Source of the DNA: Desulfocapsaceae bacterium | GTDB lineage: Bacteria; Desulfobacterota; Desulfobulbia; Desulfobulbales; Desulfocapsaceae | NCBI GenBank assembly: GCA_031292275.1 | Contig: JARLHL010000071.1 | Coordinates: 1-64,000, forward strand | DNA: 64,000 nucleotides | Reading direction: 5' to 3' | Shown: positions 48,241 to 55,811 of the stretch, one piece after another | How positions within the stretch are numbered: position 1 is the stretch's first letter | How the letters are laid out: the number at the start of each line of letters is the position of its first letter | Translations under genes and position numbers: made by a program | Notes under the pieces: generated by a model | What the model was told of the DNA's origin: nothing | The model's input: the letters and a program-made list of their open reading frames with translations, nothing else | Database searches by the model: none

Positions 48241-49482
48241 ATGAAAAAGCTCGTGGTCCTCGGGGCCGGATGCGGCGGCACCATGATGGCCAACAAAATG
48301 CGAAAGAATCTCGACCGCAAAGAATGGGCCATCACCGTCATTGATAAGGATAATATCCACGACTACCAGCCCGGGTACCTCTTTGTTCCCTTCGGCATCA
48401 ATACCGAAAAGGAAATCAGAAAGACCAAGCGGGAGTTCATCAAGGCCGGTATCGATTTCGTCATCTCCGAAGTGGTCAATGTCGACTGGGACAAACAGGA
48501 GATAAGCACGGCTACCCGGGGAAAATTTCAGTACGATATCCTGATCATGTCCACCGGTTGCGATACCCACCCCGAAGAGGTGGAAGGGCTTGCTGAGACC
48601 TGGGGCAAGGATGCCTACGGATTCTACCGCTACGACGACTGTGTGGCCCTGAAAAAAGGGCTGGCGCAATTCAACGGGGGCAAGCTGGTGATCAATATCG
48701 CCGAGATGCCCATAAAGTGCCCTGTCGCCCCCATTGAGTTCGCCTTTCTCGTTGATTGGCATCTCCATGAGCGCGGAATCCGCGACAAGGTCGAAATCGA
48801 GTATGTCACGCCGCTCACAGGCGCCTTTACCAAGCCCGTCGCCACCCAGATCCTGACGGCCGCCTTCGCACAGAAGAATATCAAGATTACCCCCAACTTT
48901 GCCCTTGGCTCAGTTGATGGTGAACGAAAGGTTCTTCAGTCCTATGACGGCACCGAAGTGAACTACGACATGCTGGTTTCCATCCCGCCCAACTTCGGTT
49001 CCCAGGTGATGATCGACTCCGGCGTGGCCGATCCCATGGGATATATCCCGGTTGACAAGTACACCCTGCAGCCCAAGGATCGTGACAACGTCTGGGTCCT
49101 TGGCGACGGCACCAACGCCCCGACCTCCAAGGCCGGCGCGGTAACGCATTTTCAGGCCGATATCCTGGAGGAGAACATTATGGCCTTCATCGAAGGCAGG
49201 CCTCAGCACGCGCGATCCGACGGTCATGCGACCTGCTTTATCGAGTCGGGTTACGGAAAAGGATATCTCATCGATTTCAACTATGATGTCGAGCCGGTTG
49301 TCGGGCAGTATCCCTTCCCGGCAGTCGGCCCTCTGGGGCTCTTGCAGGATACCGAACTGAACCACGTCTCCAAGCTGCTGTTCAAGTGGGCCTATTTCAA
49401 CCTGCTGCTGGCCGGCACCTGGCTTGGACCGCCCGCGCTGCAGCTGGGTGGAAAACGCTTAGATATGATTCGAAAGAAATAG
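48241..49482 (+). CDS. Sulfide:quinone oxidoreductase-like flavoprotein (Cys form)
   Basis: The 413-residue FAD/NAD(P)-type oxidoreductase begins with the dinucleotide-binding VVLGAGCGGTMMANKM and has a YQPGYLFVPFG segment, typical of SQR and type II NADH dehydrogenase relatives. A second Rossmann segment and VWVLGDGTNAPTSKAGAVTH bind FAD. Cys160 (MPIKCPVAP) and Cys332 (HATCFIESGYG) occupy the positions of the redox-active disulfide of SQRs (Cys160 and Cys356 in Acidithiobacillus), and the C-terminal KLLFKWAYFNLLL helix suits a monotopic membrane anchor. It probably oxidises sulfide or a persulfide and reduces quinone. It is preceded by GAAAGGAGC and followed by a terminator. Confidence 0.88.
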   Translation: MKKLVVLGAGCGGTMMANKMRKNLDRKEWAITVIDKDNIHDYQPGYLFVPFGINTEKEIRKTKREFIKAGIDFVISEVVNVDWDKQEISTATRGKFQYDILIMSTGCDTHPEEVEGLAETWGKDAYGFYRYDDCVALKKGLAQFNGGKLVINIAEMPIKCPVAPIEFAFLVDWHLHERGIRDKVEIEYVTPLTGAFTKPVATQILTAAFAQKNIKITPNFALGSVDGERKVLQSYDGTEVNYDMLVSIPPNFGSQVMIDSGVADPMGYIPVDKYTLQPKDRDNVWVLGDGTNAPTSKAGAVTHFQADILEENIMAFIEGRPQHARSDGHATCFIESGYGKGYLIDFNYDVEPVVGQYPFPAVGPLGLLQDTELNHVSKLLFKWAYFNLLLAGTWLGPPALQLGGKRLDMIRKK

Positions 49483-49508
49483 GAGGCCGATCAAGGTCAC
49501 GGACACAC

Positions 49509-49545
49509 AAAACCCCATGGTAATCGTTACCCTGGGGTTTTTTAT
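49509..49545 (+). terminator. Intrinsic terminator between the two SQR copies
   Basis: AAAACCCCA...TGGGGTTTT with an inner GGTAA/TTACC stem and a 3-base loop, followed by T residues (TTTTTTAT), lies 27 bases after the first SQR stop. The second copy therefore either needs read-through or has its own promoter in 49546-49740. Confidence 0.8.
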
Positions 49546-49757
49546 TCAACACCCGGAAATGCGAGTGCATCGCCAGGAGGCACAGAGGAACGGCCCCGCA
49601 TAACGAACAGGTCAGAGATGCCGGGGAATATTCGGGAGCTGTTGGCAGGGGAAGCCGATTTTGCCTCCCTCTTCACCCAGGTCGGCCTTGGCTGAAAAGG
49701 CAGTAAAGGGCTGGCCGGAACTCAATTTCAATAAACAGACAGGAGGGCGACTACGCT

Positions 49758-50999
49758 ATGAAAAAACTCGTCATTCTCGGCGCCGGATGCGGCGGTACGA
49801 TGATGGCCAACAAGATGAGAAGGCATCTTGATCGTAAGGAGTGGAATATTACGATCATTGATAAGGACAATATTCACGACTATCAGCCGGGATATCTCTT
49901 CGTCCCTTTCGGTATCAATACAGAAAAGGAAATCCGGAAGACCAAGAGAGAATTCATACGCCCGGGGATAGATTTTATCATCTCGGAGTTGGTCAATGTC
50001 GATTGGGACAAACAGGAAATCGCAACTGCGACGCGGGGGAAGTTTTTCTATGATATCCTGATCATGTCTACAGGTTGCGATGTCCGCCCCGAAGAGGTGG
50101 AGGGGCTTGCCGAGACCTGGGAGAAAAACGTTTACGGCTACTACCGTTTTGATGACTGCGTTGCATTGAAAAAGGCCCTGTCCCAGTTCCAGGGCGGCAA
50201 GCTGGTTGTCAATATCGCCGAGATGCCGATCAAGTGTCCGGTGGCGCCTCTGGAATTCGCCTTCCTGGCCGATTGGCATTTCCATCAACGGGGCATCCGG
50301 GACAAAGTCGAGATCGAATTTGTCACCCCCCTCACCGGCGCCTTCACCAAACCCGTCGCCACTCAGGTTCTGACCGAGGCCTGCAGGCAGAAAAACATCA
50401 AGATCACCCCCAATTTCGCCTTAGGCTCCGTAGACGGCGACAGGAAGGTGATCCAGTCATACGACGGCACCGAGGTGAATTATGACATGCTGGTCTCCAT
50501 TCCGCCCAACTTCGGCTCCCAGGTCATGATCGACTCCGGCGTAGCCGACCCCATGGGCTATATCCCGGTGGATAAATATACCCTGCAGCCAAAAGATCAT
50601 GACAATGTCTGGGTCCTGGGCGACGGCACCAATGTGCCGACTTCCAAAGCCGGCGCGGTTGCCCACTTCCAGGCGGATATCCTCGAAGAAAACATCATGG
50701 CCTTCATCAGCGGGGATGTCCAGCATGCCCGGTCGGACGGGCACGCGCTCTGATTCATCGAATCAGGCTTCGGGAAAGCCTACGTAATAGATTTCAACTA
50801 CGACATCGAGCCGGTTGTCGGTCAATACCCCTTCCCCAGCATCGGCCCCATGGGGCTTCTGCAGGATACGGAAATTAACCATCTCTCCAAACTTATTTTC
50901 AAATGGGCTTATTACAATCTGCTGCTGGCAGGGACATGGCTTGGTCCGCCTGCGCTCCAACTGGCAGGTAAACGGATGGACATGATCAAAAAGAAGTAG
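49758..50999 (+). CDS. Candidate selenocysteine-containing SQR-like flavoprotein (in-frame TGA)
   Basis: A tandem paralogue of the gene at 48241, of identical length (413 codons plus TAG at 50997-50999) if the TGA at 50751-50753 is read through. That codon, residue 332, lines up exactly with TGC (Cys332) of the first copy, one of the two predicted redox cysteines; the partner Cys160 (MPIKCPVAP) is kept. After the TGA, 67 of 81 residues are identical to copy 1 and the other 14 changes are conservative (Y/F, V/I, L/M, R/K, G/A). An AGGAGG Shine-Dalgarno sequence precedes the ATG. A SECIS-like hairpin starts 11 bases after the TGA. A conventional annotation would end it at 50753 as a truncated protein. 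Confidence 0.8.
50751..50781 (+). promoter_or_regulatory. UGA(Sec) codon and candidate bacterial SECIS hairpin
   Basis: TGA at 50751-50753 is followed by a 6-bp stem AGGCTT / AAGCCT (50765-50770 and 50776-50781) with apical loop CGGGA. The loop starts 17 bases after the TGA, and G is its second base, both within the published rules for bacterial SECIS elements (loop 16-37 bases away, G among the first two loop bases, stem of 4-16 bp). A lower stem is possible between 50760-50764 and 50790-50794. The first SQR copy has no such hairpin at this position. Confidence 0.7.
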
Positions 51000-51004
51000 A
51001 CTAG

Positions 51005-51049
51005 AGGCTGACAGAATCCGCGGCAGGCGGCGGTGGATTCTGTCAGCCT
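51005..51049. terminator. Perfect inverted repeat between SQR copy 2 and trm5-like gene
   Basis: Arms of 15 bp, AGGCTGACAGAATCC / GGATTCTGTCAGCCT, with a 15-base loop, begin 5 bases after the SQR stop and overlap the last codons of the convergent methyltransferase gene. There is no U tract. It is probably a bidirectional stop. Confidence 0.6.
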
Positions 51050-51861
51050 ATCCTGGCATCGACGCATATTCTGTAGCGCCGAGGGCTGCAGTGGCCGCAG
51101 ACGGCTGTATGCGTATCCGTCACTGGCCGATTGCCGCACCCCACTTTAATCGCTGCTACCGACTCCGGAAAGGTGTCGGGAGGCTGGAAATCGTAAAAAT
51201 GAAGCCAGCCTCCGCGACGGCAAACCGTCAGGGCCAGGTCAAGATAGCGTCCTGCGGATCCTGGAAGAGGCATTAGCACCCGATCAAAAGTCCTCTGCAG
51301 CCGGGGCAGGACATCCCTGACATCTCCGGCAAGGAGGACGACGTTCTTTATCCGTCTGTTGGCGGCCAGACTCTTCAGCGCGTACCGGTGCGCATCGGGA
51401 TTTTTTTCAATACCGACGATCTCCCCTGCCCTGCTGCCGGCAGCCAGAATCAACGGAAAGGCCCCGATTCCTGAAAACATGACCAGGATCTCCTCTCCGG
51501 GGCCGATCAGGGCAGCGATACGCTGCCGTTCATGGCTGCTTCGGACGGAAAAATAGACCTTCTCCGGATTCAGGAGGAAACGAACCCCGTTTTCTCTGTG
51601 AACAGTCTCCCCTAGTCCCTCTCCGCCGATGACTTTGAGAGAGAGGGTCCGGAATTCCCCCTCATAGTTTCCGACCCGTTTGGCAACAGTCCGGATATTC
51701 CGGTGGAGCCTGAGAATCGCCGCGGCAATCAGATTTTCCTTCGCCTCCAGCAGCACCGGCACGATAATTATGGCGACGCTGCCGACAACATCGAAGGAGC
51801 CGACCAGCAGTCCCCTCTCTTCGGGGGTCAGGACCTCGCGCAGGGCCTCCTTCAGCTTCAC
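51043..51861 (-). CDS. Trm5/Met-10-like SAM methyltransferase
   Basis: The 272-residue protein (GTG start at 51861, 7 bases after hgcB) resembles archaeal-type tRNA (guanine-37-N1) methyltransferase Trm5 and TYW2. It shows an N-terminal region with NYEGEFRTLSLKVIGGEG, a VYFSVRSSHERQRIA segment, SAM motif I as VMFSGIGAFPLILAAG, motif II VGIEKNPDAHRYALKSLAAN, and a RVLMPLPGSAGRYLDLAL motif like the NLP loop. It sits third in the hgcA-hgcB cluster. Bacteria normally use TrmD for m1G37, so an archaeal-like enzyme here is notable. Whether it modifies tRNA or something linked to HgcAB is open. Confidence 0.75.
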   Translation of the reverse strand: MKLKEALREVLTPEERGLLVGSFDVVGSVAIIIVPVLLEAKENLIAAAILRLHRNIRTVAKRVGNYEGEFRTLSLKVIGGEGLGETVHRENGVRFLLNPEKVYFSVRSSHERQRIAALIGPGEEILVMFSGIGAFPLILAAGSRAGEIVGIEKNPDAHRYALKSLAANRRIKNVVLLAGDVRDVLPRLQRTFDRVLMPLPGSAGRYLDLALTVCRRGGWLHFYDFQPPDTFPESVAAIKVGCGNRPVTDTHTAVCGHCSPRRYRICVDARIG

Positions 51862-51868
51862 GGACGCT

Positions 51869-52153
51869 TTAACAGCAGCAGCTGTCTGCCGGCATATTTT
51901 TCCCCTTCAGCCATCGCTTGATAATAAGCGAGGCGCAACCGACCCCGGGATTGACCCTGACGGCATCCACCGGGCAGTTCATGGCGCAGGCGCCGCACTC
52001 CATACAGCCGTCTCTGTCGTCGATACGGGCCTTTTTGGCGACCAGGATAAAGACAGCGTGCGGACAGACCTGGAGGCACATGCCACAGCCGATACAGGTC
52101 TCCTCATTCAGTGTGATCGAACTTACCCCGTCAATATAGCGTATATCTTTCAT
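51869..52153 (-). CDS. hgcB: Mercury-methylation ferredoxin HgcB
   Basis: The 94-residue protein (ATG 52153, AAGGAG Shine-Dalgarno) matches HgcB closely: two [4Fe-4S] motifs CIGCGMCLQVCP (Cys20-30) and CMECGACAMNCP (Cys50-60), an extra cysteine at residue 73 in PGVGCASLI, and a C-terminal CCC. Cys73 and the terminal cysteine pair are the residues that set HgcB apart from ordinary 8Fe ferredoxins; they are thought to bind Hg(II). HgcB keeps the HgcA corrinoid reduced. It lies downstream of hgcA with a 166-base spacer that holds a hairpin and a dispersed repeat, which is a wider gap than usual for this pair. Confidence 0.95.
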   Translation of the reverse strand: MKDIRYIDGVSSITLNEETCIGCGMCLQVCPHAVFILVAKKARIDDRDGCMECGACAMNCPVDAVRVNPGVGCASLIIKRWLKGKNMPADSCCC

Positions 52154-52167
52154 TATCAATCTCCTTA

Positions 52168-52242
52168 CCCGATAAACCGACAGGCTGGCCAAACTGGCAG
52201 AACCACAACGAATTATGAAAGTGCGTCACTTCAGTATGTCTG
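52168..52242 (-). repeat. Dispersed intergenic repeat, copy B
   Basis: Minus-strand sequence GAAGTGACGCACTTTCATAA followed by a GTTGTGG...GGCCAGCCTG stretch, in the hgcA-hgcB spacer. Related copies are at 56361-56425 and 60208-60268. Confidence 0.55.
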
Positions 52243-52271
52243 GACCGGATGAGTCAGCCTCAACAAAGTGC

Positions 52272-52303
52272 GCGACCTTGTCACTCCGGCATGACAAGGT
52301 CGC
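52272..52303. repeat. Perfect hairpin between hgcA and hgcB
   Basis: Arms of 12 bp, GCGACCTTGTCA / TGACAAGGTCGC, enclose an 8-base loop, 16 bases downstream of the hgcA stop. There is no U tract. It could stabilise the hgcA message or stop part of the transcripts before hgcB, changing the HgcA:HgcB ratio. Confidence 0.6.
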
Positions 52304-52319
52304 TGCTTTTGGAGAGCTC

Positions 52320-53552
52320 TCATATAAAAGGGGACGCAATCCAGAACGCCAGGGCCCCGGCAAGGCTCACGGCCTGGAGAGGAATGGCCCATTTCATTTC
52401 TCTCTCAACACCGGACGGCGACGTAAAGGGTGTCGACCCGGTGAAATTCATCGCCAGGTACGAACCGAGAGCAATAGTCAAAACGAGCATGCAGATCTTG
52501 TCGGGGATACTGCCCGTTCCTCTCGTGGCCAGCAGGAGGAGAAACCCCATACCCAGACCGGCAGCAGAGCCTTTTAACGCAAATGCCCGACCGGGGAGCC
52601 AGGGCAGAAATATCGGCGCCAGTACTGCGCCGGCAAGGGTCCCTGCGGCAAAGGCTGCAAGGGCCAAACCTCCGCGTTCCACGGCCTGGCTCAACGAAAA
52701 AAGCCCCGGCTTCAGCCCCGAAATGAGCATCAGTACCGGCAGTGCCCACCATATTTTTTTTATGAACTGCACCAGCTCTACCGGGATCAGGACCATGCGT
52801 TCACGCAGGGTGAAGCTTACCTGGCGCATAGCCTCGTCTGCCGCATTTCCCTGCTGAAGAAAGCGTGGCAGATCCTTGGCCCGTATCGGTCCATAAATCA
52901 CGGAAAAACCGGTCTGTCTTTTCACCTCGTGAGCCGAGACCCCCGCGGCAGCCAATTGAGGCAGGATCAGACGACGGTGGCTGATTTTCTCCGCCAGGCC
53001 CGTCACACGCAGCCGGTTGACGATCTCCCGGGTCGAAAAGGTCTTTTTCCCGGCGGCACACCAGACATTTATTCCACAGGTATCGAGGACCAGCAGCCAG
53101 ACCTCGCAATCCCGCAACTCCTTTCTCACCGCATCAAATGTCAATTTATAGTTGGCGGTGACGATAACCGGCGACTCGGAATCGGGATTCCCGACCCCGT
53201 ACAGACCGGGAGCAAGCCGATAGCCTTCCCGGTTGAGTCCAAGTCTTACCCGAAGAGTCCCCCAGTGATCCCCCAGAGAAAGAGCGGTCTTCACCAGAGG
53301 CACAAAGTCTGATCCCGTCTGCTTAAAGGCCCGCACAGAGGGGGACAAGGAATATCCGGGCCGTTCAAAAGGGTCACTGGGCGGAGGAGGCGGGCCGCCG
53401 CAGCAGACCTCCGCCTTGGGATCCGCAGGCCTCCCGGTGCCGACTTCATACACCTGTCCCGTTGACGGGCAGCAGGAGGGGTTTTCCGTCGTAGCTCTCG
53501 GCCCGCAGCAGGAGCTCTCGGCCATGGGTATATTGAGTTTTTGTTCGTTCAT
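52320..53552 (-). CDS. hgcA: Mercury-methylation corrinoid protein HgcA
   Basis: HgcA donates a methyl group from its corrinoid to Hg(II), making methylmercury. The 410-residue protein has the diagnostic cap-helix motif NVWCAAGK (Asn162-Lys169), in which Cys165 ligates cobalt, followed by about five membrane helices in residues 260-410 (for example LALAAFAAGTLAGAVL and VSLAGALAFWIASPFI), the standard CFeSP-gamma-like domain plus membrane domain. Unusual is an N-terminal extension of about 70 residues with three CC pairs (ESSCC, PSCC, EVCCGG) and a proline run; it may be a metal-binding tail. The downstream order is hgcB and the Trm5-like gene. Confidence 0.95.
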   Translation of the reverse strand: MNEQKLNIPMAESSCCGPRATTENPSCCPSTGQVYEVGTGRPADPKAEVCCGGPPPPPSDPFERPGYSLSPSVRAFKQTGSDFVPLVKTALSLGDHWGTLRVRLGLNREGYRLAPGLYGVGNPDSESPVIVTANYKLTFDAVRKELRDCEVWLLVLDTCGINVWCAAGKKTFSTREIVNRLRVTGLAEKISHRRLILPQLAAAGVSAHEVKRQTGFSVIYGPIRAKDLPRFLQQGNAADEAMRQVSFTLRERMVLIPVELVQFIKKIWWALPVLMLISGLKPGLFSLSQAVERGGLALAAFAAGTLAGAVLAPIFLPWLPGRAFALKGSAAGLGMGFLLLLATRGTGSIPDKICMLVLTIALGSYLAMNFTGSTPFTSPSGVEREMKWAIPLQAVSLAGALAFWIASPFI

Positions 53553-53790
53553 CCCGGACCTTCATAGAAATTATATCGCGTATTCTCTCGAAACGTACGC
53601 GAAACATGCGTTGGCCGTAAACGTTTCTGAAAAGACTGAATTTGACAGAAAATGGAGAATGAAAAATATCTGCGTGGACTGTCAAAAGGAGGACCAGCAC
53701 ACACTTGCATCAATTTTAAGAAGGACATATCTCTTTTTAGAGACGCCTGCAACATCGGCCGGATCAAACCGGCGGTCTCCGGTCTCGGCT

Positions 53791-55524
53791 CTACTTCTTC
53801 TGCTTGTCCCGATCGGTCAGAGCGGGTTGCTGCGGTACACCGGCGACATAATCCGTTGGCCGAACCGATATTCCAGCTCCCTGAGATATGATGCTGTTAT
53901 AGCTGGAGGTCAGTTTTTCCGGAGACCAGATCTGTCGATTCTTGCAGGCCACAGATTTGCAGAACCGTCCATCGGTAAGGGCATCAAACAAAAAATCCAT
54001 ATATTCATAGTAGTGATGCGGCCATTCGGTATTCTTGCCCTGCGGACCGTCATAGATCCAGATATTCTGCCGGTATTCTCCACCGGGACTGACGATTCTA
54101 TAGCCCAGGGTCTGGTAGGTCCTTGGGCCGAGATCGAGGGGCGGCAGATGGTCACTGGTAACCAGGATAATACCCCGCGGATCCATTTCCCTGAGTTTTT
54201 TCAGATAGTCGGCCAGGGCTCCGGCCCGATAGTAAAATTGCTGCAGGGCCAGGTAAGTCTGCGATCCCTTTCTTACGCCGACAATATCGACCATTGGCGG
54301 AAACCGGTTTGTGTCAGTTGCATGCGGCATATGCCCATAAATCCCCAGGACATAATTGAGAAAAGGCTGACCATCGGCAAGCAATTTCTGAACATAGGAG
54401 AGATTCTGATCAAAAAGGTCCCCGTCGAAGATATAGCTTTCAGGGATATCATATTTCAGGTAGGTCGGCCTGTTACCGGCATAGATGGTAGGGAAATTGG
54501 TCTCCTGGAATCCGAGGGAGCGATAGGCCTTGTCGGAATTAAAAAATTCCGGTTTGAACGGCTGGGTGGCAATAGTCCGATATCCCGCCCCGGCGAGCAG
54601 GCCTGGCAGACAGGGCGTTGCGGTGCCGTTGAGCATATTGAATTCAGCGGAAGAGTAGAGCTTGTAAGCCGGGACACCGCAAAGGACCTCGAATTCGGCC
54701 TGGGCCGTGCCGCCTCCAAAGACCGGAGATTGGGCGATATGCATGTTTTTCCGGAGGGGCTCAAAGCGGGCAGGAGCCGATGGGGTGCGGTATTGCAGTT
54801 TGGCAAACTGTTGCGGGTCGAGAAAGGACTCCAGAACCAGGATGTGGATATTGCGTTTTTCTTTCAGTGCATCACTGAGCAGGGCCGGATCCCGTTCGGG
54901 GTCGCTGAGTGCCGGCATAATGCTGAGCCTTTCCAGGGCATCGCGTTTGTCGGCAGCAAAGAGAAAGAGAGAAAGCGTGCGTCCCATCACCGCCGATGTC
55001 GAGCAGTCGGACCAGGGGAGGAGATGGATTCCCAATATTTCAGCCCCGCGCAAAAAATGGCGCGGCGCCTTATAAGCGGCAAGGGGAGGACAGGCGGCCA
55101 GGATGAGCAGCAGAAGCGGGATGAGAAACTGCCTGGGCTGCCGCTTCAAGAGCAGAAGGAAGCCTCCGATCCACCCCAGCGCAAAAAAAGTTCCCAGGAT
55201 CTTCATCCAGAGAGGTGAAACATTCAAGCCCTCGGGCAGCAGACTGATATCATCCAGCTTGAAAACGCTCTGCATGAAGATATAGAAAAGATCCATGCCG
55301 GCATAGAGAAGCATGAAGGGAATAACTGCAATCACGACCCGCCAAGGTCCGGGACGCATACAGTACAGAAGGGCGGCAAACAACAGAAAGAGATACGGAA
55401 GTTCAAAACGGAAGGCGATGATAAAATCGTCTATACCGCCAATCGTTTGAAAACCCAAGGAAACACCAACGAGGAGCGCGGAAAATATGACGTACGGTAA
55501 TATTTTGGAAAAATTTTTCTTCAA
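53791..55524 (-). CDS. LTA-synthase-like membrane sulfatase/phosphoglycerol transferase
   Basis: The 577-residue protein appears to start with TTG at 55524. Five N-terminal membrane helices (to about residue 170) are followed by an extracytoplasmic alkaline-phosphatase-fold domain: HILVLESFLDPQQF, SPVFGGGTAQAEFEVLCGV with Thr as the expected metal-bound nucleophile, NYVLGIYGHMPH, and the metal site VTSDHLPPLDLG. This layout is that of LtaS and OpgB-like phosphoglycerol transferases; gram-negative members modify glycans or lipids. Its gene ends 238 bases before hgcA, and the spacer (53553-53790) has the inverted repeat CGCGTA...TACGCG near 53576-53600 that may belong to the hgcA promoter. Confidence 0.85.
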   Translation of the reverse strand: MKKNFSKILPYVIFSALLVGVSLGFQTIGGIDDFIIAFRFELPYLFLLFAALLYCMRPGPWRVVIAVIPFMLLYAGMDLFYIFMQSVFKLDDISLLPEGLNVSPLWMKILGTFFALGWIGGFLLLLKRQPRQFLIPLLLLILAACPPLAAYKAPRHFLRGAEILGIHLLPWSDCSTSAVMGRTLSLFLFAADKRDALERLSIMPALSDPERDPALLSDALKEKRNIHILVLESFLDPQQFAKLQYRTPSAPARFEPLRKNMHIAQSPVFGGGTAQAEFEVLCGVPAYKLYSSAEFNMLNGTATPCLPGLLAGAGYRTIATQPFKPEFFNSDKAYRSLGFQETNFPTIYAGNRPTYLKYDIPESYIFDGDLFDQNLSYVQKLLADGQPFLNYVLGIYGHMPHATDTNRFPPMVDIVGVRKGSQTYLALQQFYYRAGALADYLKKLREMDPRGIILVTSDHLPPLDLGPRTYQTLGYRIVSPGGEYRQNIWIYDGPQGKNTEWPHHYYEYMDFLFDALTDGRFCKSVACKNRQIWSPEKLTSSYNSIISQGAGISVRPTDYVAGVPQQPALTDRDKQKK

Positions 55525-55531
55525 GGATGTA

Positions 55532-55783
55532 TCATATGCTCCATAGGCGTGAAAAAACAGGGAAGATAGAGGGAATCACCCTCCCAAGGAGGCTAAAGTA
55601 TTCGATTCTCCTTCTCTTGGCAATAATTTTCAAGACGTCTCCAATCAAGGCCCCGGGAACGTTCAGGCTTGCCGGCTGTATCCATTCGGCGCCTCCCGTT
55701 TCGATACAGTCTTTTAGGTGCCCCAGAACATATCCCCATGAAATTTTGCCGGCCTTTTTAAATGCGCCGATATCAGCAGACAT
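55532..55783 (-). CDS. Possible small helix-turn-helix-like protein
   Basis: An 83-codon frame on the minus strand ends 7 bases before the LTA-synthase-like gene, so it may be the first gene of that unit. Its start (IGAFKKAGKISWGYVLGHLK, then DCIETGG) reads like the small helix-turn-helix found at the end of RecQ-type helicases, but this is a loose visual match. The tail is basic and hydrophobic. No Shine-Dalgarno sequence is evident, and an equally long frame exists on the other strand, so the gene is uncertain. Confidence 0.38.
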   Translation of the reverse strand: MSADIGAFKKAGKISWGYVLGHLKDCIETGGAEWIQPASLNVPGALIGDVLKIIAKRRRIEYFSLLGRVIPSIFPVFSRLWSI

Positions 55784-55811
55784 ATAACAGCCAGATGCCG
55801 TGAGATCTTAT

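Noticed and set aside
49618-49695. 25-codon ORF in the spacer between the SQR copies
   Set aside because: It has no clear ribosome site and no relation to flanking genes. It could be a remnant, but the evidence is too thin.
50751-50753. Second SQR copy as a simple pseudogene with a nonsense mutation
   Set aside because: The stop falls exactly on the catalytic cysteine codon, the tail of 81 codons shows only conservative changes and ends at the same length as copy 1, and a SECIS-like hairpin follows. Decay would be expected to scatter changes. It remains the main alternative.
53416-55218. 600-codon plus-strand frame opposite hgcA and the LTA-synthase-like gene
   Set aside because: It runs antisense across two clear genes and their spacer, and its translation has no recognisable domain.
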